Positions 1 through 10,743 of a DNA stretch of 64,000 nucleotides are shown piece by piece. This stretch comes from Immundisolibacter sp049322795 (GTDB taxonomy: Bacteria; Pseudomonadota; Gammaproteobacteria; Immundisolibacterales; Immundisolibacteraceae), in NCBI GenBank assembly GCA_049322795.1, contig JBMOQH010000005.1:62001-126000 (forward strand). Reading direction: 5' to 3'. Numbering within the stretch: position 1 is the first letter of the stretch; every line of letters starts with the position of its first letter. The position numbers were made by a program, and so were the translations under genes. A model generated the notes under the pieces. That model was not told the origin of the DNA, searched no databases, and was given only the letters and a program-made list of their open reading frames with translations.

Positions 1-1
1 G

Positions 2-670
2 CTGTGGCACTCGGCGCTCAACACCTGCGTGGTGAACGGCCTCTACAACAAGCAGGACGCCACCTATCTGGTGCTGGACAACAAGTGGACCGCCATGACC
101 GGCGCCCACGAGAACCCCAACTCCGGCCCGCAGCTGACCGGCGAGCAGAGCGGCGGCGATTTCAACATCGAGCGCACGTTCCGCGGGCTTGGCGTGAAAA
201 AGGTCGAGAAGGCCAACCCCTACAACTTCCGCGACTTCCAGAAGAAGCTCAAGAAAATCCAGGCCGATCCCGAGCCGCAGCTCCGGGTGCTGATCTCCGA
301 GGCCGAATGCCAGCTGCAGCGCCAGCGCACGGTCAGGCCGATGCGCGCCAAGGCCATCGCCGAAGGCAAACGGGTGGAGGTCGAGCGCCTGGGCGTGGAC
401 GAGGAAGTGTGCGTGGGCGATCACTCCTGCATGCGCGTCAACGGCTGCCCGTCGCTGACGCTCGAGGAATCCCCCAACACCCTCAAGACGGCGCCGGTGG
501 CGGCCATCGACACCACCTGCGTCGGCTGCGGCGTGTGCGGCGAAATCGCCCACGCGGCGCAGCTGTGCCCGTCGTTCCACAAGGTGACCGTGGTGCGCAA
601 CGCCAGCCGCTTCGAGCGCTTCATGCAAAAGCTCAGCCAGCGCCTGCTGCCGGCGCTGCGCGCCGCCTGA
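2..670 (+). CDS. Indolepyruvate ferredoxin oxidoreductase alpha-like subunit, C-terminal part
   Basis: The reading frame is open at the left edge, so only the last 222 or so residues are present. The visible part looks like the C-terminal region of the large subunit of indolepyruvate:ferredoxin oxidoreductase. It contains the end of the thiamine-diphosphate domain (MTGAHENPNSG) and then a ferredoxin-type domain with the cysteine cluster CVGCGVC...LCP and a second cysteine group (CVGDHSC...CP), consistent with [4Fe-4S] clusters. The family oxidatively decarboxylates aryl-pyruvates to aryl-acyl-CoA and passes electrons to ferredoxin. The beta-like subunit follows after 16 bp and a ferredoxin after that, so the three form one operon. 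Its position before extradiol dioxygenases and a hydratase-aldolase suggests it handles an aromatic 2-oxoacid, which is inference; the true substrate cannot be read from the sequence. Confidence 0.85.
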   Translation: MWHSALNTCVVNGLYNKQDATYLVLDNKWTAMTGAHENPNSGPQLTGEQSGGDFNIERTFRGLGVKKVEKANPYNFRDFQKKLKKIQADPEPQLRVLISEAECQLQRQRTVRPMRAKAIAEGKRVEVERLGVDEEVCVGDHSCMRVNGCPSLTLEESPNTLKTAPVAAIDTTCVGCGVCGEIAHAAQLCPSFHKVTVVRNASRFERFMQKLSQRLLPALRAA

Positions 671-686
671 TTCCGGAGTCTTTCGA

Positions 687-2276
687 ATGCCTCGACACGA
701 TCGCGCCACGCGCATCCTCATCGGCACCGTCGGCGGCCAGGGCGGCGGCGTGCTGAGCGACTGGCTGGTCAAGGGCCTTCTGAACGCCGGCTGGCAGGCG
801 CAGAGCATCGGCCTGCTCGGCCTGTCGCAGCGGGCGGGTTCCGTCATCTATTACTGCGAGGCCCGGCCGTTCGGCGACAAGCCGCCCATCCTGTCGGCCT
901 ATGCGGCCCCCGGCGACGTCGACCTGCTGCTGGCGCAGGAATTCCTGGAACTCGGCCGCCTGCTGCAGGGTGGCTTCGCGCATCAGGACTGCACCGTCAT
1001 CGCCAACACCTACCGCTACTACGGCACGCTCGAGAAGACGCCGGCCGAGGGCGGCATCTATCCGTCCGGCGTCATCCGCAAGGCGGCCGAAACGCTGTCG
1101 AGTGACAGTTACCTTTTTCACGCCCAGGAACTGGTGGCCCAGGCCGGGCTGTCGCTGCTGTCCAGCAACGCCATCCTGCTGGGCGCGGTGGTGGCGAGCA
1201 AGGTGTTCGACCTGCCGGCCGAGCCGTTTCGCCGCGCCATCGAGGAAGCCGAGGTCAACGTCGGCGACAACCTCAAGGCCTTCGATCTCGGTTACTCGAT
1301 GATGCGTGACGGCACGCTGCCGCGCGCGCTGTTCAAGGAAAGCGAGGTGCTGGACTGGCAGCAGCTCGCCGAGCAGCGGGAAGCCGCCCTGCCCTCGCGC
1401 CGTCGCGCCGAATACCGGCAGCTGCTCGACCAGGGCCGCAGCGCGGCGCCGGCGCTGTCGCGCGTTTTCGCCGAGGCCTGCTACCGCCTGCTGGACTTCC
1501 AGAACGGCGCCTACGTGCGTGAGTATCTGGCGCGCGTGCAGGAGATTCAGACCGCCGAGAAGAATCAATCTGGCCAAGATTCAAGCGTAGTGACAGCCGG
1601 TTACGCGCAACATCTTGCCAACTGGATGAGCTACGAGGACGCCTCGCGCGTGGCCCAGCTCAAGCTGCGGCCCGAACGCTTCACCCGCCTGCGCAAGGAT
1701 CACAACGTGCGCGGCGAGGATCCGTTCTGGGTGGACGATTTCCTGGCGCCGGATCCGCCGCAGATCTATGGCATGCTGCCGGTCGGTCTGGGCCGCTGGG
1801 TGCGCGAGCGCGGCCGGCGCTGGCGGGAGGATTTCGACCACATCGCCATGCCCATGCGCGTGCGCAGCAACCGGCCGTGGGGCTACCTCACGCTGTCGGT
1901 GGTCAGTGCCATGCGGCATCTGCGCCGGCGCTCGCTGCGCCACCACGAGGAGCTCGCGCTGCTCAAGCGCTGGCACGACGCGGTGCTGAACTGGCTCGCG
2001 CGCGACGCGACGCTCGGCCGCCTGGCGGCGGATGCCGGTCGCGTCGTCAAGGGCTACGGACGGGTGCGCGACAAGGCGCTCGACGACCTGTGGGCCTTCA
2101 TCGACCAGGGGCTCCCGCTGCTCGAACAGCTCACGGCTGCCGGTGGCGATGCCGGCGCGGTGGGCGACGAGGCAATAAAACTGCTGGCGAGCGAGGCCGG
2201 CAAGGGCGCCGCGGCGCTGTATCTGTTGCGCGACCGCCTGGCGACGGCCTTGCCCGCCAGCAGCGCCGCTGCCTGA
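687..2276 (+). CDS. Indolepyruvate oxidoreductase beta-like subunit with C-terminal extension
   Basis: This 529-residue protein begins with the gamma/beta domain of 2-oxoacid:acceptor oxidoreductases: the N-terminal glycine-rich stretch GTVGGQGGGVLSDWL and GLSQRAGSV are typical of IorB-type subunits (residues about 10-200). The remaining 300 residues form a helical extension of the kind found fused to IorB in proteobacteria (DUF6537-like). Family knowledge says it partners the upstream alpha subunit for CoA- and ferredoxin-dependent decarboxylation of aryl-pyruvates. It starts 16 bp after the alpha subunit and ends one base before the ferredoxin start, indicating cotranscription and probable translational coupling. 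The ATG at 687 fits the start of the conserved domain. Confidence 0.85.
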   Translation: MPRHDRATRILIGTVGGQGGGVLSDWLVKGLLNAGWQAQSIGLLGLSQRAGSVIYYCEARPFGDKPPILSAYAAPGDVDLLLAQEFLELGRLLQGGFAHQDCTVIANTYRYYGTLEKTPAEGGIYPSGVIRKAAETLSSDSYLFHAQELVAQAGLSLLSSNAILLGAVVASKVFDLPAEPFRRAIEEAEVNVGDNLKAFDLGYSMMRDGTLPRALFKESEVLDWQQLAEQREAALPSRRRAEYRQLLDQGRSAAPALSRVFAEACYRLLDFQNGAYVREYLARVQEIQTAEKNQSGQDSSVVTAGYAQHLANWMSYEDASRVAQLKLRPERFTRLRKDHNVRGEDPFWVDDFLAPDPPQIYGMLPVGLGRWVRERGRRWREDFDHIAMPMRVRSNRPWGYLTLSVVSAMRHLRRRSLRHHEELALLKRWHDAVLNWLARDATLGRLAADAGRVVKGYGRVRDKALDDLWAFIDQGLPLLEQLTAAGGDAGAVGDEAIKLLASEAGKGAAALYLLRDRLATALPASSAAA

Positions 2277-2277
2277 C

Positions 2278-2619
2278 ATGGCCGGCGGCGTCACCGTCAC
2301 GCTGCGTCACGCCGGACAGGCGGAGCTGAGCTTTGTCTGTCCGACGGATGAAACGGTACTGGTGGCGGCTCGCCGCGCCAACGTGATCCTGCACGTGGCG
2401 TGCGAACAGGGCGGCTGTGGCGCCTGCCGGGCGCGCATCGTCGAGGGCGATGTGCGCTATCCCCTGCCCGCTTCGCTGCGCTGGCTGGACGAGGGCTCCG
2501 GCGGCGACTGCTACGCCCTGCTGTGCCGTGCCGTGCCAACCCGCACGCTGGTCGTCGAAACCGCGCAGCCCTGGAAACAGCGCGAAGGAAGCCCGCTGTC
2601 GCGGCTGATCGGCGGATAA
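2278..2619 (+). CDS. Plant-type [2Fe-2S] ferredoxin
   Basis: A 113-residue small electron carrier. The cysteines at 42, 47, 50 and 83 give the plant-type spacing C-x4-C-x2-C-x32-C around the ACEQGGCGACRARI motif, the signature of a [2Fe-2S] ferredoxin as found in oxygenase electron-transfer chains. No reductase domain is fused to it and no ferredoxin reductase gene lies nearby. The start codon is one base past the stop of the oxidoreductase beta subunit. It could accept electrons from that enzyme, reactivate the iron of the downstream extradiol dioxygenases (as XylT-type ferredoxins do for catechol 2,3-dioxygenase), or serve an oxygenase outside the window. The XylT-like role is inferred from its position just upstream of the dioxygenase. 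Confidence 0.88.
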   Translation: MAGGVTVTLRHAGQAELSFVCPTDETVLVAARRANVILHVACEQGGCGACRARIVEGDVRYPLPASLRWLDEGSGGDCYALLCRAVPTRTLVVETAQPWKQREGSPLSRLIGG

Positions 2620-2676
2620 TCGAAACGCATTCAACGAGCCGCAGAGCCCGACCCCCACCCCCAGGAGGAGCCGACC

Positions 2677-3603
2677 ATGGCCGTCAGCCGATTCTCGTAC
2701 GCCAGCATGAACGTCATGGACGTGGAGGCCGCCGTGCGGCATTACGTGCACGTGGTGGGCCTGCGCGAAACCGACCGCGATGCGCAGGGCCGCGTCTACC
2801 TGCAGGCGGCCGACAACCAGGACCATCACTGCCTGATCCTGAACCCCGCCCAGTCGGCGGGCGTCGAGCACATCGGCTTCAAGGTCAACGACCCGGCCGA
2901 TCTTGACGAGGCCGCCGAGGCGGTTACGGCCTACGGGTTGCCGGTCACCCGTGTCGCGGCCGGTGCAGTCATGGGCCAGGGTGAAGGCGTACGCTTTCCG
3001 CTGCCCTCGGGTCAGCACATGGTGCTGTACTTCCACGCCGACAAGATCGGCTATGCCACCGGCATGGAAAACCCGAGCCCGGTGCCGCCGCACGGAACAC
3101 CGGGTGGACGCGTGACCCATCTGGATCACACCCTCATCTCCGCGCAGAACCCGCAGGATGACGTTAAGTTTCTGACAGAAGTGCTTGATTTTTCATTGAC
3201 TGAGAAGGTCGTCGATCCGGCCGGCAACACGCTGGCAGCCTTCCTCACGTGCGGCCACACCATGCACGACCTCGCCATCGGCCCCGGCCCCGATGCCCAC
3301 TTCCACCACATGGCCTTTGGCATGGACAGCCGCACCGAGGTCATCCACGGCGTCGATCTGCTGAAGGAAAACGCCGTGCCGGCGCTGGAATACGGCATCA
3401 CCCGCCACGGCATCTCGGGCGTGACGACCATCTATTTCCACGACCCGTCCGGCAATCGCAACGAGTTCTACAACGGCGCCTATCTGGCGCCGGGCGCGCC
3501 CGGCTGGGTGCCACCCATCGTCTGGCAGGCCGAGCATTTCCCGCGCGGCGCCTTCTATTACGAGAACGCGGTGCCCGAGGCATTTTTTGCCGAAGTGACG
3601 TGA
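2677..3603 (+). CDS. Extradiol ring-cleavage dioxygenase, catechol 2,3-dioxygenase type
   Basis: This 308-residue protein has the two-module vicinal-oxygen-chelate fold of type I extradiol dioxygenases, with N-terminal module about 1-130 and catalytic module about 145-270. The expected Fe(II) ligands are visible as His151 (in HLDHT), His211 (in FHHMAF) and Glu263 (in GNRNEFY). The conserved acid/base and oxygen-binding residues His197, His244 and Tyr253 are also present at XylE-like spacing, so it should be active. It cleaves a catecholic diol next to the hydroxyls using O2. A strong AGGAGG ribosome-binding site precedes the ATG. The aromatic substrate cannot be fixed from sequence; the downstream NahE-like aldolase favours a bicyclic or polycyclic diol. 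Confidence 0.9.
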   Translation: MAVSRFSYASMNVMDVEAAVRHYVHVVGLRETDRDAQGRVYLQAADNQDHHCLILNPAQSAGVEHIGFKVNDPADLDEAAEAVTAYGLPVTRVAAGAVMGQGEGVRFPLPSGQHMVLYFHADKIGYATGMENPSPVPPHGTPGGRVTHLDHTLISAQNPQDDVKFLTEVLDFSLTEKVVDPAGNTLAAFLTCGHTMHDLAIGPGPDAHFHHMAFGMDSRTEVIHGVDLLKENAVPALEYGITRHGISGVTTIYFHDPSGNRNEFYNGAYLAPGAPGWVPPIVWQAEHFPRGAFYYENAVPEAFFAEVT

Positions 3604-3659
3604 TCTTGCGTCCCTGAGGCGCAGTACAACATCAAGACTGGAGAGGCAGGAGACCTCGT

Positions 3660-4616
3660 ATGGCCCTTAAACACGGCGGCATCATTCGCATCGCCTATGT
3701 GCGTCTGGCGCTGAACGATTCGCGCCTGCGCCAGGCACAGTTCTTCTATTGCGACTCGCTCGGGCTGGTCGAGACCTACCGCCAGCCTGATCGTTTGTAC
3801 CTGCGCTGCTGGCACGAGGCCTTCCCCTACTCCCTGGTGCTCGATGAGGCGCCCGAGAACCGCCTGGTCGAAATCGGCTTTCAGGTGCGCGACGCAAGCG
3901 ACCTGAAACAGCTTGAACTCAATGTGTTGGCGGCGGGTTCGAAGGTAGAACACCATTCACCCGGCGTGCTCGCCGGCATGGGCGAGTCGATCACCTTCGA
4001 CATCCCCGGCGGGCCCAAGCTGCGGCTGTTCGCAGAGCTGCCGCAGATCGGCTACATGACCGGCTTCGACTCGCCGGACTGGGTCACGCCGCGGGCGCTG
4101 CGCGGCACGCCTGCGCCGTTTTTCCTGAACCACGCCGGCATCACGGTGGCGGACCCCAAGGCGGCGGTGGACTTTCTCACCCGGGCGCTGGGTTTTGTCA
4201 TCTCGGAGCGCATCGACAGCGACGACGGCGAGCGCCTGTTGTCCGCACTTCTGTTCCGCATGCAGAAAGAGGCCGGCGGGCAGGAACTGGCCATCTTCCC
4301 GGGACCGGCCGGACACCTGCACCACATCGCCTTCACCAAGGAAGACCCGAACGACATCCTGATCGACGGCCAATACTTGCGCGAGGCCGGCGTCAACATC
4401 GACATTTACGGCCCCACCCGTCAGTCGTACGGCAAGACCTTCTCCCTGCACTTCCACGACCCGTTCGGCGTGCGCCTGGAGCTGTGTGCCGGCGGGCGGT
4501 TGACCGAAGTACACCCCGAATTCGAGCCGGTGCGCTGGACCGAGTCGCAGCTCGGCAAGGCGCTGTCCTACTTCGATCGGGATTTGCAGACGGCTTTTCT
4601 CGCGCCGTCGCTGTAG
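3660..4616 (+). CDS. Second extradiol dioxygenase-family (VOC) protein
   Basis: A 318-residue protein with two vicinal-oxygen-chelate modules. The metal triad is intact: His158 (in FLNHAG), His222 (in HLHHIAF) and Glu274 (in GVRLEL). It is clearly diverged from the dioxygenase 56 bp upstream, although both share the overall plan and the HDPxG turn before the glutamate. This suggests a second ring-cleavage specificity or a later step of the same route. The start is supported by an AGGAGA sequence a few bases upstream. It is probably cotranscribed with the upstream dioxygenase. Substrate is unknown; a non-cleaving VOC role is less likely because the three ligands are in place. Confidence 0.82.
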   Translation: MALKHGGIIRIAYVRLALNDSRLRQAQFFYCDSLGLVETYRQPDRLYLRCWHEAFPYSLVLDEAPENRLVEIGFQVRDASDLKQLELNVLAAGSKVEHHSPGVLAGMGESITFDIPGGPKLRLFAELPQIGYMTGFDSPDWVTPRALRGTPAPFFLNHAGITVADPKAAVDFLTRALGFVISERIDSDDGERLLSALLFRMQKEAGGQELAIFPGPAGHLHHIAFTKEDPNDILIDGQYLREAGVNIDIYGPTRQSYGKTFSLHFHDPFGVRLELCAGGRLTEVHPEFEPVRWTESQLGKALSYFDRDLQTAFLAPSL

Positions 4617-4680
4617 GCCCGCGGGCTGATCGGGAGGCCGGGGCACCAGTCCCGGCTCGGCTTGCGTGGTCAGCCGCCCG

Positions 4681-5517
4681 TCAGGCGTGCGCGAGGCGGT
4701 CCCATTCCGTGAGGTAGGCCCGCAGGTGCTCGCGCCCCTGGGCGATCAGGCTTTCCACCAGCACGCGCACCCGTTTCTGCTCTGCCGCGTATTCGCCTGG
4801 GTCGAAGTGGCCGCCGAGGTGTGCCAGACGCAGCCATACCAGGTACGTGGTCAGCGCATCGCACTCGTTGTAGGCAACGATGCGGTCGAGCCGGCCGTCC
4901 AGCCACAGGCTGGCGACCGCGTTGCCGTCCACGTCCAGCTTGCCGGGTATGCCGGACAGCACGGCGAGTTCGTGCAGCGAGGGCGTGGCCTTGCCCCAGC
5001 CGCCAACAATTTCCTTGATGTCCACGTGCGCGTCGCCGCGGGCGAAGTAGTCAATACCCTCCCACGGCTTGTCCGGGCGGTGGCAGAACTGCGCCGCCGA
5101 CAGCCCGTTCACCAGCGCCCGCTGCAGCAGGATCTTGAGGTCGGCATTGATCGAGTTGAAACCGACCAGCTGCGGCTTGTGCTCGCCGATGGCGTCCAGA
5201 AACGTGCCGATGACGTGGCTTTCCGACCTCTGCGCCGCATCGCCCACGTCCCGCGGCAGCGACAGCAGATGCAGCTGCACGCTGCCGTCGCGCCGACGTT
5301 GGCGCGTAACAGCGGCGATCGACACCACCCGGCACACCACGGTTTTCAGGAACGGCATCGGATCGTCGTCGCTGGCGCCGGCCTGTCGCCACATGTGTGC
5401 CAGCACCTCGGCGTCCGGCAGCTCGGCCGGCGCCCCGTACAGCGCGCGCCCGGCGGCGGGATCCGGCACCCACTCGCAGTCGAAAGCCCACACCTTGTCG
5501 AAAACGCTCTTGAACAT
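4681..5517 (-). CDS. PolB-type 3'-5' exonuclease domain protein
   Basis: This 278-residue protein resembles the stand-alone 3'-5' exonucleases related to the proofreading domain of DNA polymerase B (DnaQ/RNase H-like fold). The acidic motifs are visible: WAFDCEWVPD near the N-terminus (Exo I), GFNSINADLKIL (Exo II) and YNECDALTTYLVW (Exo III). I start it at the ATG whose product reads MFKSVFDKVWAFDCEW, because the longer frame to 5571 adds residues that do not look conserved. It is transcribed against the surrounding catabolic genes and converges on the second dioxygenase. A role in DNA repair or maintenance is likely; there is no evident link with aromatic catabolism. Confidence 0.8.
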   Translation of the reverse strand: MFKSVFDKVWAFDCEWVPDPAAGRALYGAPAELPDAEVLAHMWRQAGASDDDPMPFLKTVVCRVVSIAAVTRQRRRDGSVQLHLLSLPRDVGDAAQRSESHVIGTFLDAIGEHKPQLVGFNSINADLKILLQRALVNGLSAAQFCHRPDKPWEGIDYFARGDAHVDIKEIVGGWGKATPSLHELAVLSGIPGKLDVDGNAVASLWLDGRLDRIVAYNECDALTTYLVWLRLAHLGGHFDPGEYAAEQKRVRVLVESLIAQGREHLRAYLTEWDRLAHA

Positions 5518-5627
5518 GCCCCACCCGCATCGACCGGTAAACTTCCGGCTGACCATGTGGTCAGCCGGCATAGCCGGCAGTAAGCTTACACACCCGCCCC
5601 TTTTTCGAATCTCCTGAGGAATCCGTC

Positions 5628-6623
5628 ATGGCACGACGCGACCGCCTGACCGTGAACGACGTTCACGGCGCCTGGTCCATCATCCCCACGCCCGCCGTCG
5701 ACAACGCCGAGGACTGGCGCTGCGAGGACAGCATCGATTACGACGAAGTCGCCCGTGCCGTCGACGGCCTGATCGTGGGCGGCGTCGACGCCGTGCTGGC
5801 CCAGGGCACCTTCGGCGAAGGCGCCACCATCACCTGGGAAGAAAAGAAAAAGATGATGGAGGTGATGGTCGAGACCGCCCGCGGCCGCAAGCCGATCTTC
5901 GTCGGCGTGACCACGCTGAACACCCGCGACACCATCCGGCAGCTGAAGCACGCGCGGGACATCGGCGCCGACGGCACCATGCTCGGCCTGCCCATGTGGC
6001 AGGTGTGCGACGTGCCGAACGCGGTGCGCTTCTACCGCGACGTGGCCGAGGCCGTGCCGGAGATGGCCATCTGCGTCTACGCCAACCCGGAAGCGTTCAA
6101 GTTCCAGTTCCCGACCCCGTTCTGGGCCGGCGTGTCGGAGATCCCGCAGGTCATCACCTGCAAGTACATCCACATCGGCCAGCTGTCGGTGCACACCGCG
6201 GTGTCGAAAAAGCGCATCCGCTTCCTGCCGATCGAGTTCGATCACATGGATGCCGCGCGCATGGACCCCGAATTCCACACCGCGTTCTGGTCGCCCTGCG
6301 CCAACGGCGGACCGGAAATGACCATCCGCATCCGCGACACGGTGAAGGACGCCATCAAGACCGGCGACTGGAGCACCGCGCAGCGCGTGTGGGCCGCCGC
6401 GGCGCCCATCATCGGCGCCCTGATGCCGCCCGGCGGCTTCGCCGAGTTCTCGCGCTACAACATCCAGCTCGACAAGGCACGCATCAACGCCAGCGGGTGG
6501 ATGAAGGCCGGCCCCTGCCGCCCGCCGTACATCACGGCCCCCGCCAATTACCTCGAAAGCGCCGCCAAGGCTGGCAAGGGCTGGGCGGAGCTGTGCGCCA
6601 AGGTGCGCGCCGGCGAGCTGTAA
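5628..6623 (+). CDS. NahE-like trans-o-hydroxybenzylidenepyruvate hydratase-aldolase
   Basis: A 331-residue class I aldolase of the dihydrodipicolinate-synthase superfamily, the same length as NahE of naphthalene catabolism. The Schiff-base lysine is Lys179 in VITCKYIHIG and the partner tyrosine is Tyr151 in CVYANPEAF; the N-terminal WSIIPTP and GTFGEGATITWEEK segments are typical of the hydratase-aldolase subgroup rather than of DapA. The reaction hydrates and cleaves the 2-oxo side chain left after extradiol cleavage and isomerisation, giving an aromatic aldehyde and pyruvate. GAGGA precedes the ATG. Together with the two extradiol dioxygenases it makes this block a lower polycyclic or bicyclic aromatic pathway. 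The exact substrate is not determined. Confidence 0.88.
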   Translation: MARRDRLTVNDVHGAWSIIPTPAVDNAEDWRCEDSIDYDEVARAVDGLIVGGVDAVLAQGTFGEGATITWEEKKKMMEVMVETARGRKPIFVGVTTLNTRDTIRQLKHARDIGADGTMLGLPMWQVCDVPNAVRFYRDVAEAVPEMAICVYANPEAFKFQFPTPFWAGVSEIPQVITCKYIHIGQLSVHTAVSKKRIRFLPIEFDHMDAARMDPEFHTAFWSPCANGGPEMTIRIRDTVKDAIKTGDWSTAQRVWAAAAPIIGALMPPGGFAEFSRYNIQLDKARINASGWMKAGPCRPPYITAPANYLESAAKAGKGWAELCAKVRAGEL

Positions 6624-6698
6624 ACGACGGAGCAAGCCCGCTGCCGTCAACGAGCGGCGGCGGGCATCACCTCACCACAACGATTGGAGGAGAAGCCC

Positions 6699-7535
6699 AT
6701 GAGCACACCGACCGCCGAACAGATCGTCCGCCAGACGCTGCACATCATGTCGCAGGGCGCCTCCGCCCAGCAGCGGGTGGTGGACGCCTACATGGCCAAG
6801 CGCAACCGCGAGCGCGACATCAACTGGGTGGTCATCCAGGCCGCCCGCGAGTACGGCGCCACCAATATGTATGCCGACCGGGCGCGGCTGGCGCTTGGCA
6901 CCGGCATCGGCGTGCGCGAGGCCGACCGCTTCGCGGTGATCATGAAAGAGGAGCTCGACCACTACCGGGCCTACATGAACCTGCTTGACCTCACGCTGGG
7001 CAAGGGCAAGGAGCCGCCGGAGCCGGAATCGTTCCATTACCTGAACGTCGAGTTCACCACCCAAGGCGCCGGCTTTCACGGCGACTCCGGCGCCATCGTG
7101 GCGCGCAAGTGGCCGGAACATCACCGCTTCATCACGCTGTGGATGAAGATCTACAACACACTGCCGAAGTGGACCTCGCGCCTGCTGATGACCCAGGGCG
7201 AAGGCGGCTCGGTCGGCTGGCACTGGTGCATGAGCAACCTGCCCGGCGACGACGAGTTCCTGCGCCTGGCGGCCAAGCTGGAAAAGACCGTGGTCGAGGA
7301 CGAAATCTTCCACGGACCGGAGGAGATCAAGGAACTGGCCGCCAGCTTCGACCCGGCGCAGGCCCTGCCCTGGGATGAGACGCTCAACCTGGCGCGCGAG
7401 ATGCGTTACCTGGACGTGCGCGAGCGCAACGAGCAGTTCCAGTACCCGCTCGGCGAGGCGGAACTGGAAGACATCCGTCGCGCGATTTTTGAAGACACCC
7501 TGGCACCGAGCAACATCTACGCCGCCGTGGCGTGA
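6699..7535 (+). CDS. Ferritin-like putative diiron protein (PaaA/PaaC-like)
   Basis: A 278-residue, mostly helical protein. Two ExxH motifs (KEELDHYRAY and VEDEIFHGPEE) with further acidic residues in neighbouring helices match the four-helix ferritin-like diiron architecture of phenylacetyl-CoA epoxidase subunits and related oxygenases. I chose the ATG at 6699 because GGAGGAGA lies at 6686-6693, just inside the longer frame. It is the last gene of the catabolic block. A role as an oxygenase on an aromatic or CoA-linked substrate is plausible, but I see no partner subunits (PaaB, PaaC, PaaE) nearby, so it may act alone or with proteins outside the window. The specific family is uncertain. Confidence 0.65.
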   Translation: MSTPTAEQIVRQTLHIMSQGASAQQRVVDAYMAKRNRERDINWVVIQAAREYGATNMYADRARLALGTGIGVREADRFAVIMKEELDHYRAYMNLLDLTLGKGKEPPEPESFHYLNVEFTTQGAGFHGDSGAIVARKWPEHHRFITLWMKIYNTLPKWTSRLLMTQGEGGSVGWHWCMSNLPGDDEFLRLAAKLEKTVVEDEIFHGPEEIKELAASFDPAQALPWDETLNLAREMRYLDVRERNEQFQYPLGEAELEDIRRAIFEDTLAPSNIYAAVA

Positions 7536-8017
7536 TCCAGGCTGTATGAAGCAGCGGCGCCCCGCGCGGGGCGCCGCTGGTATCGCCGCTACCGACCCCG
7601 CCCATCGGCAGATCTTCCGGACAGCGCCCGGCGCTCGCTCAACCGTGACCGCGCCTGATAAGACCGCGTGAAGCCTGATTCGCAGGCCAAGTCGGCGACC
7701 TCGAAACACGCATCGCCGACACCGACTCGGCCGCCCGAGCCCCCCGGTATCGGCGTCAACGCTGGCCCCCGCCACTGCAAGGCATTGCGCCTCTACCCCG
7801 ACCGGTGGGTAAACCGCTCCGCGTGGCGCACCCGTGTTCCGCGGGCGTCTGTTCCAAGCTCGGCGCACGCGCCGACGCGATACCCGGCAAGCACAGACCG
7901 CTCGACAAATCGTGTGGAGCGAGGTGATCTCGATCAGTAGCGACGCCGCAGCCAGGCCGTAGAGTGCCGTCGCCGGTGATAGTCCACCGTGACCCGGCGG
8001 AGGACCGGAGAAAAGCC
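7536..8017. other. Intergenic gap of 482 bp between two same-strand operons
   Basis: No convincing gene was found here. It holds a strong hairpin just after the ferritin-like gene and then about 430 bp of G+C-rich sequence whose open frames have no recognisable features. It presumably carries the promoter of the downstream ligase/dehydrogenase operon, but I could not pick a sigma-70 box with confidence. Confidence 0.5.
7553..7578 (+). terminator. Hairpin, possible transcription terminator
   Basis: An 11-bp perfect stem (AGCGGCGCCCC pairing with GGGGCGCCGCT) closes a GCGC loop 18 bp after the stop of the ferritin-like gene. There is no clear T-tract afterwards, so it is terminator-like by position and stem strength only. 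Confidence 0.5.
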
Positions 8018-9768
<1,751 letters not shown>

Positions 9769-9769
<1 letters not shown>

Positions 9770-10743
9770 TGACGCTCCCGGACGCCGACACCGCGCGCGA
9801 CCTGCTGCGGCACATGCTGCGCATCCGCACCTTCGAGGACGCCTGCGCCGAGCTGTACAGCGCCACCAGGATTCGCGGCTTTCTGCACCTGTACAACGGC
9901 GAGGAAGCCATCGCCGCCGGCATCATCCCGCTGCTCGAACCGGCCGACGCCATCGTCGCCACCTACCGCGAGCACGGCCACGCGCTGGTGCGCGGCGTCG
10001 ACATGGGCGCCGTGATGGCCGAGATGTTCGGCAAGCAGGAAGGGTGCAGCCGTGGCCGCGGCGGCTCCATGCACCTGTTCGACGCCAAGGCGCGTCTGTA
10101 CGGCGGCAACGCCATCGTCGCCGGCGGCCTGCCGCTGACGGTTGGGCTGGCGCTGGCCGACGCCCTGCAGCAGCGCCCGCAGGTCAGCGTGTGCTTCTTC
10201 GGCGAGGGCGCGGCGGCCGAGGGCGAGTTCCACGAGTCGCTGAATCTCGCCGCGCTGTGGCGCCTGCCGGCGCTGTTCGTGTGCGAGAACAACCAGTACG
10301 CCATGGGCACGGCGCTGACACGCTCCGAGGCCGAGACCGACATTCACCTGAAGGCCCGCAGCTACGGCATCGCCTCTGCCGCCGTCGACGGCATGGACCT
10401 GCTCGCCGTGCGCGAGGCGGCGCAGGCGGCCATCGCCCACGTGCGCGGCGGTCATGGACCTTATCTGCTCGAATGCCGCACCTACCGCTACCGGGCGCAT
10501 TCCATGTTCGACAGCCAGCTGTACCGCGACAAGGCGGAAGTCGAGCGCTGGCGCGCCCGCGACCCGCTCGACCTGTTCGAACGCGAGGCGCTGAACCTCG
10601 GCCTGCTCACGGACGGTGAACGCGCCGCCCTGCAGACCGAAGTGGACGCCGAGGTGGCGGCGGCCGTGGCCTTTGCCGAGGCCGGCAGCTGGGAGCCGGC
10701 AGAGCAGCTGACGCGCGACGTGTACACGGACACCCCGGCGTGA
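9769..10743 (+). CDS. 2-oxoacid (pyruvate/acetoin) dehydrogenase E1 alpha subunit
   Basis: A 324-residue thiamine-diphosphate E1 alpha subunit of the heterotetrameric type. It has YREHGHAL (residues 66-73), the RGRGGSMH motif and the TPP/magnesium motif as GEGAAAEGEFHESLNLA with GEG at 145-147 and ENNQYAMGT downstream. It decarboxylates a 2-oxoacid, or cleaves acetoin in AcoA relatives, and hands the acyl group to lipoyl-E2. The start overlaps the ligase stop, and its own stop overlaps the GTG start of E1 beta. Pyruvate is the likeliest substrate because the hydratase-aldolase upstream makes pyruvate, but pyruvate and acetoin enzymes cannot be separated by eye. Confidence 0.87.
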
